In this document: piece by piece, positions 1-8,474 of the stretch | How the letters are laid out: each line of letters begins with the position of its first letter | Position numbering within the stretch: position 1 is the first letter of the stretch | Origin: Ectothiorhodospira haloalkaliphila ATCC 51935 | GTDB lineage: Bacteria; Pseudomonadota; Gammaproteobacteria; Ectothiorhodospirales; Ectothiorhodospiraceae | Direction: 5' to 3' | DNA length: 64,000 nucleotides | Assembly (NCBI RefSeq): GCF_000633935.1 | Contig: NZ_KK214997.1 | Coordinates: forward strand, 137,751-201,750 | Program-made: the position numbers and the translations under genes | The notes under the pieces: model-generated | Told to the model about the DNA's origin: nothing | What the model saw: the letters and a program-made list of their open reading frames with translations, nothing else | Database searches by the model: none

Positions 1-47
1 ACACCCGCCAGACCTCCCTGTTCGACGACGAGCAGGATCCCTTCTGA
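1..47 (+). CDS. C-terminal tail of a gene entering from the left
   Basis: An open frame enters from the window edge and ends at a TGA at 45-47. The last residues read TRQTSLFDDEQDPF, an acidic tail. The fragment is too short to assign to a family. It is called coding only because the frame is open to the edge and the composition resembles a protein tail. Confidence 0.4.
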   Translation, partial: TRQTSLFDDEQDPF

Positions 48-68
48 GTCCTTGCCCCCGGGCGCGAG

Positions 69-1130
69 TCACCCAAGGCTCGCGCCCCCAGCTTCCCGCA
101 TCCGTTCACCTTCCAGGAATCTTCCACCCGAGGGCATAATCCGGGAAAACACTCGGCCTGTAGCCAGGATCTGTGTGGGAAAAGGGGCGTGGAATAATCT
201 GGGAAACAACACCGGGTGCAAGTTCAGGAAGATGTCGCCGCGCTGGGTGTAGGGGCGATGCACCAGGGCGTTGACCAAAAGCTCGCGCACCACCACCTCG
301 TCGAAGGCGGGCACGTTCTGTCGGTACAGGCCATCCGGCAGTTCGTAGTGCTCCCGAAAGTCGGGCACCCCCAACCAGACAGCCTCGATCAGTTCCATCG
401 GATTCAAGGTGTGGTCGTCCCACACCAGCTTGTTGACCTTCTGGCCGCGCTCGTCGTACTTGATGAACTGGATTACCGGTGCTGTGGTCAGCTGCGCACG
501 CTGATGCTGCTGCCCCAGGCACAGGATGCCCAACTGGGCTAGGTAGCCACCTTGTGCGAGCTGGTAATGGTCGAGCAGCTCGTCATCGGACTTTTCCTTG
601 ACGGATGGCTTGACGCGGTCCGATGCCCTCAGCGCATTCATCAGCTTGCCGAGCTTGTCAGGATCGGTGGCTGATCTGGGCACCTGCAGCGTGGTCTGGG
701 TTTCCCAGGGCAGCGCCGCACGCTCCGCCGCCAACCGGAGTACATCGTCACCGGTGACAGGTTTACTCTGGTCGGCCACGCGCAGGAAGTAGCGGCCATC
801 AGTGGTCGATGCCACCGCGATGGCCCGGGGAACAGCGAGGTTGATGTATTGACCGCCATTGGCTGCGGTGACCACATCCGGAAGCACGGCCACGTTGACG
901 CTGCGCTCGGCAATCTTACGCCGGATGGTGTCCGTAAGATCGGTGGGAATCTGTTGGCCCGCGGGTGGCGCGTCCTGACCGTCCTCGATGCCGAGCAACA
1001 GGCGACCGCCCGTCGCGTTGGCGAAAGCGATGCAATCCTTGACCAGCTCGTTCCAGTCGGCGCTCTTGCCGATCACGGACCGCAAGGACTTTTGGTCGAG
1101 GAGTTGGCCTTCCTGGCTCAAACGGCGCAC
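69..1130 (-). pseudogene. Truncated AlbA_2/Schlafen-type ATP-binding protein
   Basis: The N-terminal ~130 residues resemble the AlbA_2 (Schlafen-like) putative DNA-binding domain, including FANATGGRLLLGIED. Around residues 280-306, VVVRELLVNALVHR and GDIFLNLHP match the start of the C-terminal ATPase module of these RecG-like regulators. After residue ~306 (position ~213) the frame continues into 47 residues unlike the family, where a further ATPase part of usually 100 or more residues is expected. The gene is therefore cut at its 3' end. The start is a GTG at 1130, with no convincing alternative upstream. A function in DNA-linked regulation or defence is known for relatives, but this copy is probably inactive. 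Confidence 0.65.
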
Positions 1131-1481
1131 TCCTGCAAGCTTGTATTCATTGTGCGCATGCTTCGATGTCCCCGATGTGGCCTCGGGATGCTATCAGACG
1201 CGGATACTGTCTGTCGCTGGGAGTGATCTTCTGGGCTCACGGGAAATGGGGTAGCGGCGGCCATGATTCCCCCATTGTTCTCAGGATTACCCCGCAGTCA
1301 ACGCGGACCGAACTTCGTGATGACCTCCAGCCGTGGGGCCATGTCTTCCACCTCACCGCTCCAACCCCTCATGTACCTGCCAGCGAGACCGCCAACCACA
1401 GCACGCGACAAGAAGACGGACCGCCACCCGGTCGAAGAAAACCATCCACTGTGCTCATCTCGGTCCCTGCTTGATCAGGTG
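1131..1481. other. Intergenic, no recognised gene
   Basis: This stretch separates the minus-strand AlbA remnant from the small secreted protein gene. A plus-strand frame of about 100 codons crosses it, but it has no ribosome site and no recognisable motif. I see nothing I can support here. Confidence 0.4.
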
Positions 1482-1778
1482 TCAGTTGCAACCCCCCTGA
1501 CGAGGCAAGTTGGTGCGCCAGTTGCCTGGAGAGGGAGACTGGGACTGATTGCAGAAGCGGCTCACGATCTCGTCATAGGAGCGAGGGCCGGTGATTTCGC
1601 TGGCATTTCGGTTCTGGAGGATGCCGCGCCCGGTGAGGGCCGCCGTGTTGCAGGCCACGTGGTAATCGCCATTGGGGAGTTTTCCCCAGTAACAATTGCT
1701 GGAATCCAGGGCGTGAGCGGGTGAGGCCATCAGAAAGCCGGCGCCGAAAAAGATCAGGATCAGAAGATATCGAGACAT
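1482..1778 (-). CDS. Small secreted cysteine-containing protein, unknown function
   Basis: About 98 residues. The start at 1778 has a Shine-Dalgarno-like CAGGTGA about six bases upstream and opens directly into a typical signal peptide (MSRYLLILIFFGAGFLMAS, then PAHA). An in-frame start at 1811 would add 11 unlikely residues. The predicted mature protein is small and polar with four cysteines (SNCYWG, HVACNT, SRFCNQ, QGGCN), consistent with disulfides in the periplasm or outside the cell. I do not recognise the family. Confidence 0.65.
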   Translation of the reverse strand: MSRYLLILIFFGAGFLMASPAHALDSSNCYWGKLPNGDYHVACNTAALTGRGILQNRNASEITGPRSYDEIVSRFCNQSQSPSPGNWRTNLPRQGGCN

Positions 1779-1949
1779 GAGAATCACCTGTAAGGTCTTG
1801 GCATGGAACACGGTCGGGTTCTACCCGAACCACGTGCCCAGCTTTGTGCAGGACCCGGCAGATGACAAGTCGACCAGTTGTCGACCGAGGGACAAACGGC
1901 GCTCAGGGAGAACGGACGGTCTGACTCCGATACCGACCGACCGCCCGGT

Positions 1950-2429
1950 TCAGAAGAGTCGCACCGCCAGAAACAGGGCCACCATGGCAAGCCCCAGGGC
2001 CACCTTGGCTGCCGTGCCCAGAATGAGGCCCAGGGTGGCCCCCCAACCTGCCCGGCCCGCCGCCAATAGGTCCCGACGGGCAGAAAGCTCCCCCAATACG
2101 GCGCCGATGAAAGGCCCCAGCAGAAGGCCGATCAAACCGAAGAACAGGCCCACCACGGCACCGATCGTGGCCCCGGCCACGGAGCGCGCCGAGGCTCCGT
2201 AACGATGTGCCCCGAATGCGCCGGCCACGAAATCGGCCAGGGAGGCCAGAGCGGCCATGGCACCCAGCACCAGCAAGGTACCCAGCCCCACGTACGCAAA
2301 GCCCTCGGCCCAGGCCGCCGCCCATAGGCCAAGAAACAACAACAATGGCCCCGGGATGGCGGGGAGCACTAACCCCGCGACACCCGCAACAACCAGCAAG
2401 ACACAGAGAACCCAGGCGAGAATTTCCAT
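1950..2429 (-). CDS. DUF456 family inner-membrane protein
   Basis: 159 residues, strongly hydrophobic, with four or five predicted membrane segments. The early Pro/Gly segment LVLPAIPGPLLLF and the later glycine-rich repeats (AGATIGAVVGLFFG, LGPFIGAVLGEL) are typical of DUF456 proteins, which have no established function. The length is the usual one. It sits alone between two small secreted or lipoprotein genes on the same strand, with no obvious operon partner. Confidence 0.8.
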   Translation of the reverse strand: MEILAWVLCVLLVVAGVAGLVLPAIPGPLLLFLGLWAAAWAEGFAYVGLGTLLVLGAMAALASLADFVAGAFGAHRYGASARSVAGATIGAVVGLFFGLIGLLLGPFIGAVLGELSARRDLLAAGRAGWGATLGLILGTAAKVALGLAMVALFLAVRLF

Positions 2430-2480
2430 GGGGGAGAGTCTAGCAGTGGAAGACTTCAGCCTTGTAACGGTCGGCGGCCA

Positions 2481-3122
2481 TCACTCCCCCGATTGAACAC
2501 GCCAGCGCGACCAGACCGGTTGCCCCCTCACCTCCAGGCCCAGATCCCGCAACCACTCGGCCACCATCCCATTGGAATTGGAGCTCAGGCTGTAATCCCG
2601 GGGGTGCTCCACGAACTCCAGGTCGAATCGGGCGTTGTAAAGGCGGGTGGACAGTTGCTCTTCGTACACTGCGTCCAGTGCCTGTTGCAGAGAACGCGCC
2701 TCGCGGGAAGCCACCTCCAGGGGGATGATCTCGGCGATTCCCACGCGCACGCGGGAGCGCACCGTTGTCTCATCCGGTGGGCCTTCCAGCACACGACGCC
2801 CCAAGGTCGCCTGGGTGGGCCACATCAATGCCCTGAACCCACTCTTCCAACCCATGTCGGCCTCGGCATAGTAAGACCAGTCACCGTAGGAATACCGCGT
2901 CATGGCGGTGTCATCGGGCCCCGGCAGGACCAGGCTGGAGTGGCGCCCATGGTCCAAGAGCAGCACCGTGACCGGGTCCTCGGGCGGTGAATCCGGCTTG
3001 ACAATGGTGGCGCCGCAGCCTGTCAGCAGAGCCACCATACCGCACAGGATCATCGCCTTTGCCGCGAACGCCCCCACTGGCCGCCCAGCCTTCCACGGCT
3101 CAAGGTTCATGCCTGCCGCCAT
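2481..3122 (-). CDS. Lipoprotein, DUF2459-like
   Basis: About 213 residues from the ATG at 3122, which has AGGTAGGGA about five bases upstream. Starts at 3263 or elsewhere upstream lack this. A hydrophobic stretch ends in the lipobox LLTGC (Cys ~36), predicting an outer- or inner-membrane lipoprotein. The core contains HGRHSSLVLP and YSYGDWSYYAEA, resembling the DUF2459 pattern (HGWHTGLVLP followed by a GWGD-like motif). Function is unknown. The long charged stretch before the hydrophobic core is unusual for a lipoprotein signal, so a shorter start at 3110 or 3053 is possible. Confidence 0.65.
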   Translation of the reverse strand: MAAGMNLEPWKAGRPVGAFAAKAMILCGMVALLTGCGATIVKPDSPPEDPVTVLLLDHGRHSSLVLPGPDDTAMTRYSYGDWSYYAEADMGWKSGFRALMWPTQATLGRRVLEGPPDETTVRSRVRVGIAEIIPLEVASREARSLQQALDAVYEEQLSTRLYNARFDLEFVEHPRDYSLSSNSNGMVAEWLRDLGLEVRGQPVWSRWRVQSGE

Positions 3123-3320
3123 TGATTCCCTACCTCGTGATGAAACATGGCCACCAGCCTGCACCAGCCCCACACCCCGTGACAACGCAGGGGGTGAACG
3201 CCGCAAAAGGCTCAGGTAGTTCGCGATCCACGGAACCCACCCCCCGCACCTCTGTCCATTCATTCAGCTTTGATGATAACATTCTGAATGAATGCGATTT
3301 TTAATAACAACAAATACTAA

Positions 3321-4013
3321 ATGGCCAATTTCGCAACGCATGTAAGTGTCGCGGGGATGTTCGCGGCAGGCCTGGCCGGCGCCACTCTGGCCACGGGGAA
3401 TCTGGATGGCTGGGAATCCCTGGGATTGATGCTCTTCCTGGTGGCCGGCACCCTTCTGCCCGACATTGATGTGGATGGCGGGCGGCCCCAGCGGGCCCTG
3501 TTCGGGGCACTCTCGCTGGTGGCTGCCACCGCAGTGGTGGCAATACTGCCCGCTTCCTACAACCATCGGGTGGACTGGCTTCCCCAGATCGAGCCCATTG
3601 GATGCGAGATCTTCGCCCTGGCCCTGCTGGCCTGGTTTGTGGTGCGCTACCCCCTGGCGATGCTGTTTCAGCGCCTCAGCCGACACCGCGGGCTGTGCCA
3701 CAGCCTGGTCGTCGGCCTGTGCTGGAGCCTGGGGTGGGTTTACGTGGGTCTGCAGTGTCTGACGGCGGACGTGCTGGTGATCTGGCTGCAGGGCGTCGCC
3801 ATCTTCCTGGGGTTCCTGATCCACCTGGTGTTGGACGAGTTGTACAGCGTCGACATCAACAACGCCCGCATCCGACGCTCCTTCGGTTCCGCCCTCAAGA
3901 TCCTGCAACCGGACTTCCCACTGGGCTCCATTGCCGCTTGCATCCTCCTGGGGGTGCTGATCTGGCTGCTGCCTTACCCCGAGGAACTGCTGCAATGGTT
4001 GGTCGCGCTCTGA
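3321..4013 (+). CDS. YdjM-like membrane-bound metal-dependent hydrolase
   Basis: 230 residues with six or so membrane segments. The signature motifs of the YdjM/DUF457 family are present: LLPDIDVD (residues ~45-52), HRGLCHSL (~120-127) and HLVLDELYSVD (~173-183). These supply the conserved Asp and His residues proposed to bind metal at the membrane. In E. coli ydjM is LexA-regulated, but I see no clear LexA box here. The gene ends 50 bases before the IS607 element and is complete. The AT-rich stretch at 3275-3320 is a plausible promoter. Confidence 0.8.
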   Translation: MANFATHVSVAGMFAAGLAGATLATGNLDGWESLGLMLFLVAGTLLPDIDVDGGRPQRALFGALSLVAATAVVAILPASYNHRVDWLPQIEPIGCEIFALALLAWFVVRYPLAMLFQRLSRHRGLCHSLVVGLCWSLGWVYVGLQCLTADVLVIWLQGVAIFLGFLIHLVLDELYSVDINNARIRRSFGSALKILQPDFPLGSIAACILLGVLIWLLPYPEELLQWLVAL

Positions 4014-4066
4014 GGGCTTGAGCAGTTCGCTTGAAATCTATTCATATATTACCGATACTTTCCAAT

Positions 4067-4690
4067 ATGAAAAGATTGTCAAGCATCGGTGAGGCCGCCA
4101 ACGCGCTGGGCGTGTCCATTACGACACTGCGCCGCTGGGAGGCATCGGGCAGGTTGGTGCCTGAGCACACAGCGGGCGGCCATCGCCGTTACGACCTGGC
4201 GAAACTCCGGCCCGAGATGTTCCGGGCTGAGGAAAACACAGGGCGACGCACCGTGGCCTATGCCCGTGTGCCCAGCCATGATCAGAAGGAGGATCTGGAG
4301 CGACAGAAACAGGTTCTGGAACTTTACTGCGCTCAGCAGGGATGGACATTCGAGTTGATTTCCGACCTTGGCTCGGGGATGAACTACCACAAGAAAGGGT
4401 TGAAGCGACTGCTTGATGCCATCGTCGATGGGGAAGTCGGGCGACTGGTGATCACCCACAAGGATCGGCTTTTGCGCTTCGGGGCCGAGTTGGTCTTTGC
4501 CATCTGCGAAGCCAGGGAGGTCGAGGTGGTGATTCTCAACCAGGGTGAAGATACGACCTTTGAGGAGGATTTGGCGAAGGATGTGCTGGAGATCATCACC
4601 GTGTTCAGTGCCCGACTTTATGGCAGCCGCTCGCGCAAGAACCAGAAGCTGCTGGATGACGTGAAGAAGGCCGTGGAGGACGCGACATGA
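4067..4690 (+). CDS. tnpA: IS607-family serine recombinase TnpA, catalytic Ser replaced
   Basis: 207 residues. A MerR-like helix-turn-helix (residues ~4-45, SIGEAANALGVSITTLRRWE) is followed by a resolvase-type catalytic domain. The motif that should read YARVSS reads YARVPS: residue 69, the nucleophilic Ser of serine recombinases, is Pro (CCC at 4271-4273), with Ser70 retained. The rest of the domain looks normal (DLERQ, HKDRLLRFG, near-C-terminal YGSRSRKNQ). The ATG at 4067 is chosen because the family begins just before the HTH; a TTG at 4031 would add 12 residues. The gene overlaps tnpB by ATGA. The enzyme is predicted to be inactive unless supplied in trans. Confidence 0.85.
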   Translation: MKRLSSIGEAANALGVSITTLRRWEASGRLVPEHTAGGHRRYDLAKLRPEMFRAEENTGRRTVAYARVPSHDQKEDLERQKQVLELYCAQQGWTFELISDLGSGMNYHKKGLKRLLDAIVDGEVGRLVITHKDRLLRFGAELVFAICEAREVEVVILNQGEDTTFEEDLAKDVLEIITVFSARLYGSRSRKNQKLLDDVKKAVEDAT

Positions 4691-5880
4691 TCCGTGCCCA
4701 CAGGATTGCGCTTGCGCCCAACAACAGGCAGGCGACCTATTTTGCCCGCGCGGCCGGCACGGCGCGTTTCGCCTACAACTGGGCGTTGGCCGAATGGCAG
4801 TGCCAGTACGCGGCATGGAAGCAGGACAACAGCCTGCCCAAGCCCTCGCAGGTCGCACTGCGGCGCCAGTTGAACGCCATCAAGCGCGAGCAGTTTCCGT
4901 GGATGCTGGAGGTCACCAAAACGGCACCGCAGATGGCGATCATCCAGCTGGGCGAAGCGTTCAGGAATTTCTTCGCCGGTCGCGCCAGGTACCCGAAGTT
5001 CCGCAAAAAAGGCGTCCACGACCGCTTCACCCTCACCAATGACCAGTTCCGCGTCGAAGGCTCCCGCATCCGCATCCCCAACCTTGGCTGGGTGCGGATG
5101 CGGGAGTCGTTGCGCTTTGCCGGCAAAATCATGTCTGCGACGGTCTCCCGCGTCGCCGACCGCTGGTTTGTCAGCATCACCGTGGAGACCGAAGATCCAC
5201 CCAGGCGACCAACTGAAAACCAAGGCTCGGTCGGGGTGGATCTGGGGGTGTCGGCACTGGCCACGCTCTCGACGGGAGACACCATCACCGGCCCCAAGGC
5301 GCATACCGCCCTGCTCAAGCGACTCCGGCGGGTATCACGCAGCCTGTCACGCAAGCAAAAAGGTTCCAGCAACCGGAACAAGGCCAAGGCAAAACTGGCA
5401 CGACTGCATGCCCGCATTGCCAACATTCGCCAAGATGCCTTGCACAAGCTCACGTCGGATCTGACCCGTCGGTTTCATACCATCGGCATCGAGGATCTGA
5501 ATGTGCGCGGCATGATGGCGAACCGGCATCTGGCCCGCTCTATTGCCGACATGAGTTTTCATGAGTGCCGTCGGCAACTGGCGTACAAGGCAGATCAGCG
5601 GGGTGGACAGGTGGTGGTGGCCGACCGCTGGTTCCCCAGCAGCAAAATGTGTTCGGTCTGTGGAGCAGTGCAGAAGGCAATGCCACTATCCACGCGGCAG
5701 TGGATTTGCCCGGACTGTGGCGTACACCACGACCGGGATGTGAATGCGGCAAGAAATCTTGCCCATTACGCCGTGAGTTCCACGGTGTCAGCCTGTGGAG
5801 AGGAAGGCGCTGGCTCAGGTCGCGAGACCGGAGTGAAACCGGCCTCTGTGAAGCAGGAAATCAGCACTGAACCTGTTTAG
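4687..5880 (+). CDS. tnpB: TnpB RNA-guided nuclease of the IS607 element
   Basis: 397 residues, full length. The RuvC-like triad is intact: D185 (GVDLGVSAL), E269 (IGIEDLNV) and D351 (DRDVNAARN). The zinc ribbon is also intact: C322/C325 (CSVCG) and C341/C344 (CPDCG). TnpB proteins of IS605/IS607 elements are RNA-guided DNA endonucleases that use an RNA made from the element's right end, so this copy should be active if transcribed. Translation is probably coupled to tnpA through the four-base overlap. The C-terminal ~35 residues after the catalytic Asp are polar and could overlap the guide RNA coding region. Confidence 0.93.
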   Translation: MIRAHRIALAPNNRQATYFARAAGTARFAYNWALAEWQCQYAAWKQDNSLPKPSQVALRRQLNAIKREQFPWMLEVTKTAPQMAIIQLGEAFRNFFAGRARYPKFRKKGVHDRFTLTNDQFRVEGSRIRIPNLGWVRMRESLRFAGKIMSATVSRVADRWFVSITVETEDPPRRPTENQGSVGVDLGVSALATLSTGDTITGPKAHTALLKRLRRVSRSLSRKQKGSSNRNKAKAKLARLHARIANIRQDALHKLTSDLTRRFHTIGIEDLNVRGMMANRHLARSIADMSFHECRRQLAYKADQRGGQVVVADRWFPSSKMCSVCGAVQKAMPLSTRQWICPDCGVHHDRDVNAARNLAHYAVSSTVSACGEEGAGSGRETGVKPASVKQEISTEPV

Positions 5881-5894
5881 ATGCTTATGAATAG
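5700..5894 (+). ncRNA. Probable right-end guide RNA (omega/reRNA) of the TnpB element
   Basis: By analogy with characterised IS605/IS607 elements, the RNA that guides TnpB covers the 3' end of tnpB and runs to the element's right end, with the guide taken from flanking DNA just beyond. The limits are inferred; I have not folded the RNA. If the right end is at ~5894, the guide starts in the host sequence that follows. Confidence 0.35.
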
Positions 5895-6135
5895 GTTTGG
5901 GTAGGTATGATGGAACGGAACCGTCGAGGCTGTTTCTGATAAACACCGTCATTGCGTTCGCGGTGAACCGCCAGGCCCAAAACGAGCGCGGTCGGGACTG
6001 GTGATCGAGTCTGCGCTGAGCGCGTCTAGTGGCATAGGACACTCGTTTCCTCCCACGAGCCAACTGTGGGGCGGTCTGGCGCCGAAATGGGTGTAGGTGC
6101 GTGCCTTCTGCCTGCCCGCCCGGAAAGACCATCTT
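5895..6135. other. Intergenic between IS607 element and antitoxin gene
   Basis: No supported gene. Flanking DNA at the element's right end, which would supply the TnpB guide, starts here. A minus-strand frame of about 100 codons crosses the region but has no coding signature. Confidence 0.4.
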
Positions 6136-6167
6136 ATTTCGGATATTTCGATTATTCGTTCATTTCG
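6136..6167 (+). promoter_or_regulatory. Four ATTTCG-like iterons upstream of the antitoxin gene
   Basis: ATTTCG occurs at 6136-6141, 6145-6150 and 6162-6167, with ATTCG at 6154-6158. This gives a direct repeat with a period of about 9 bases, ending some 48 bases before the antitoxin start. Toxin-antitoxin operons are usually autoregulated, so this is a candidate operator for the encoded HTH protein. Confidence 0.4.
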
Positions 6168-6214
6168 CTTACACTCTGCCTCATGACGCTGTCAAAAGCT
6201 CCCAGGAGGCTGCC

Positions 6215-6679
6215 ATGACCACACTCTCTCCCACCCATTCGTTGCCGACAGCCGAAGAAGTTGCCATCGCCCGCGAGAGCGGCCGAGCGTTGTCCGCCTT
6301 CCTGCAGACACGCGCGGAAACGCAGCAGATCGAGATCCTCGACGACAAAGGCGCGTCGCATCCAGTCCGCGTCCCGGTGTCGGCGCTGCGGCTGCTCGTC
6401 GACGTCCTGACCGAAATCGGTGAGGGCAACGCGGTCAGCATCATCCCGATTCACGCCGAACTGACGACCCAGGACGCAGCGGACGTGCTCAACGTCTCGC
6501 GGCCCTTCCTCGTGCAGTTACTGGAGCGCGGAGAGATCCCGTTCCACAAGATCGGAACGCACCGGCGCGTCCGCTACCAGGATGTGGTCGCGTACAAGGA
6601 GCGGATCGACGCTGAGCGCAGCAAGGCCCTCGATGCACTAGCCGAGCAGGCCCAGGCGCTCAAGATGGGGTACGAATGA
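6215..6679 (+). CDS. Excisionase-family (HTH_17) antitoxin
   Basis: 154 residues from the ATG at 6215, preceded by a perfect AGGAGG at 6204-6209; the upstream in-frame start at 6101 has no such site. Residues ~88-137 form an excisionase-type helix-turn-helix (LTTQDAADVLNVSRPFLVQLL, then GEIPFHKIGTHRRVRYQDVV). Proteins of this layout are the antitoxin and operator-binding half of PIN-domain toxin-antitoxin pairs. The reading frame is intact and its stop abuts the start of the toxin gene. The toxin is destroyed by a deletion, so this is now an orphan DNA-binding protein. Confidence 0.8.
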   Translation: MTTLSPTHSLPTAEEVAIARESGRALSAFLQTRAETQQIEILDDKGASHPVRVPVSALRLLVDVLTEIGEGNAVSIIPIHAELTTQDAADVLNVSRPFLVQLLERGEIPFHKIGTHRRVRYQDVVAYKERIDAERSKALDALAEQAQALKMGYE

Positions 6680-6923
6680 ATGAGTTCGCACTTCACCGTC
6701 ATCTACGACGCGTGCGTGCTCTACCCGGCACCGCTGCGCGACCTGCTGATGCGCCTGGCACTGACCGATCTGTACCGGGCGCGCTGGACGGAGAGGATCC
6801 ACGACGAATCGCCGATCGCTGAAGAACCCGCCCAAGACGGTTGACGAGTACCTGGACACGCTGCTCAAGCAGGGGCTGACACAGACCGTCGGCCAGTTAC
6901 GGGACTGGAAGGTGGCGATCTGA
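6680..6923 (+). pseudogene. PIN-domain toxin with internal deletion
   Basis: The ATG at 6680 follows the antitoxin stop directly. The first ~45 codons match the N-terminus of PIN toxins (VIYDACVLYPAPLRDLLM, with the first catalytic Asp). After HDES the sequence jumps, in another frame, to the family C-terminus (SLKNPPKTVDEYLDTLLKQG, from 6816), ending at TGA 6921-6923. About 100 codons with the remaining acidic catalytic residues are missing. The original frame hits a stop at 6834-6836. The toxin is inactive. Confidence 0.8.
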
Positions 6924-6988
6924 CGGATGCGGGGTCGATTCCGGTTTCGGGAATCTGGTCGCATACGTTGAAATCCATCTCAGGATCA

Positions 6989-7106
6989 AGGTTTCCGTGC
7001 GTCGGCAGAATGTCGGTGAAGGGTCGTTCGTGGGCGGCGCCTGAGTGCCCGCTTCGGGTCGCCAAGAGACGACTGATGACCGCTGTTGGCAGTGGTCGGC
7101 CCTGAG
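6989..7106 (+). repeat. Dispersed repeat, family 2, copy 1
   Basis: Two parts are recognisable. The part at 6989-7035 resembles 34218-34266 (shared GTCGTTCGTG and nearby bases). The part at 7050-7106 (CGCTTCGGGTCG, then CTGTTGGCAGTGG) matches 24808-24860. No coding signature is visible. It fills much of the gap between the PIN remnant and the trans-sulfuration gene. Confidence 0.5.
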
Positions 7107-7268
7107 CTGCCGTGCGGCCACCTCTCGGCCCAGACCAGCCACCCAGTCTTCCGGTAACAATGGCTGCAATGACCCAGGCTGCGGACACGCATCCCCTACT
7201 GAGACGGCTGTGGTGGGGCGCTAGGCACGGAGAACTCCCCGGCAGTTCCCCCGAAGGCTCCGTGCAAG

Positions 7269-8447
7269 CTAACTGCCTTCGAGCGCCTGTTCCAGATCGG
7301 TGATCAGATCCTCCACATCCTCCAGGCCCACCGACAGTCTCAGCATGGCATCGCTGATGCCTCGGCGGGTGCGTTCCTCGGGTGATAACCCATGATGGGT
7401 GGTGGTGCACGGCTGGGTCACCAGACTCTCGGCACCCCCGAGGCTCGGGGCCAGGGCGAAAAGCTGCAGACGATCCGCCACCCGGGTGGCGGCCTCCCCG
7501 CCGCCCTTCACCTCAATGGTGAGCATGCCCCCAAAACCCTGCATCTGCCGGGCCGCCAGGTCGTGGCCCGGGAAATCGGGCAGGCCCGGATACAGCACCC
7601 GCTCCACACGGGGATGGCGAAGCATGGCTTCGGCAATGGCCTGAGCCGAGGCATTCTGCCGCTGCACGCGCACCGACAGGGTGCGCAGGCTGCGTGCCAG
7701 CAATGCGGCTGTTTCCGGGGCGATCATGGATCCCAGGTTCTTGCGCCAGTTCCACACGGGCATGAGCAACTCGCTGGAGCCCATGAGAGCGCCGGCGGTG
7801 AGATCGCTGTGGCCACCCAGGTACTTGGTGGCACTGTGCACCACCAGGTCCGCGCCCAGGGCCAGAGGCTGCTGGTTCACCGGGGAGGCAAAGGTGTTGT
7901 CGATGGCCACCAGTGCACCCTGGGCATGGGCCCGCTCGGCAATGGCCTGGATGTCGAACAGTTCCAGGGCCGGATTGGTGGGGGTCTCGAAGAAGACCAG
8001 TCTGGCCCCATCGGCGAGCAATGCATCCAGGCGGTCCAGTTCGTGCCCGAGGATCAGGTGTGTCTTGATACCCAGCAGGGGCAACTGGCTCTCCAGCAAC
8101 TCCAGGGTGCCGCCGTAGGCATCCCCCATGCAGATGATGCCTTCGCGACCGTGGGTCAGGAACAAGGCGGTCTCGGCCGCCATCCCCGAGCAAAACGCCC
8201 AGGCCATCTCGGCCCCTTCCAGACCGGCCAGGGTTTCCTCCAGGGCGAAGATGGTGGGGTTCATGCCATAGCGGGTGTACAGACTGCCGGGCCTATTGCC
8301 GTCCACCACCTCCAGCAGATCGGCGGTGGACTCGAATCCGAACGTGGTCGTGTTGTAGATGGGGGTGTGTGGACTCCCCTGAGGATCCCGGCTTGATACT
8401 CCATGAATGGCGCGGGTGGCCATGCCTTGGCGAGATGAGGTGGACAT
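7269..8447 (-). CDS. Trans-sulfuration PLP-dependent enzyme (Cys/Met metabolism family)
   Basis: 392 residues, the normal length for the cystathionine gamma-synthase / methionine gamma-lyase / O-acylhomoserine sulfhydrylase family. The PLP lysine lies in HSATKYLGGHSD (residues ~206-217), with upstream FETPTNP and VAIDNTF segments. The C-terminal GGAESLVTQPCTTTH carries the conserved SLGG-type loop. The start at 8447 has AAGGAG about six bases upstream. Sequence alone does not tell synthase from lyase. The neighbouring rhodanese-type regulator is consistent with a sulfur-metabolism role, possibly in one operon with it (27-base gap). Confidence 0.9.
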   Translation of the reverse strand: MSTSSRQGMATRAIHGVSSRDPQGSPHTPIYNTTTFGFESTADLLEVVDGNRPGSLYTRYGMNPTIFALEETLAGLEGAEMAWAFCSGMAAETALFLTHGREGIICMGDAYGGTLELLESQLPLLGIKTHLILGHELDRLDALLADGARLVFFETPTNPALELFDIQAIAERAHAQGALVAIDNTFASPVNQQPLALGADLVVHSATKYLGGHSDLTAGALMGSSELLMPVWNWRKNLGSMIAPETAALLARSLRTLSVRVQRQNASAQAIAEAMLRHPRVERVLYPGLPDFPGHDLAARQMQGFGGMLTIEVKGGGEAATRVADRLQLFALAPSLGGAESLVTQPCTTTHHGLSPEERTRRGISDAMLRLSVGLEDVEDLITDLEQALEGS

Positions 8448-8474
8448 GTGGGCTCCTTAGATTTTCAGAACGGA

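Larger units (their letters stand above)
4038..5894 (+). mobile_element. IS607-family element (tnpA + tnpB)
   Basis: The serine-recombinase-type tnpA overlaps tnpB by four bases, the standard IS607 arrangement. CTATTCATA at 4038-4046 is matched in inverted orientation by TATGAATAG at 5886-5894, just outside the two genes, and I use these as approximate limits. IS607 elements have no strong terminal repeats or target duplications, so the true ends are uncertain by a few tens of bases. The genes are complete, but the recombinase active site is altered. Confidence 0.75.

Noticed and set aside
1166-1474. 102-codon plus-strand frame
   Set aside because: No ribosome site, no recognisable domain, and the sequence lies in a gap beside a truncated gene.
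3264-3995. 243-codon minus-strand open frame
   Set aside because: Antisense to the YdjM-like gene; rich in Gln/His/Pro as expected for a shadow frame.
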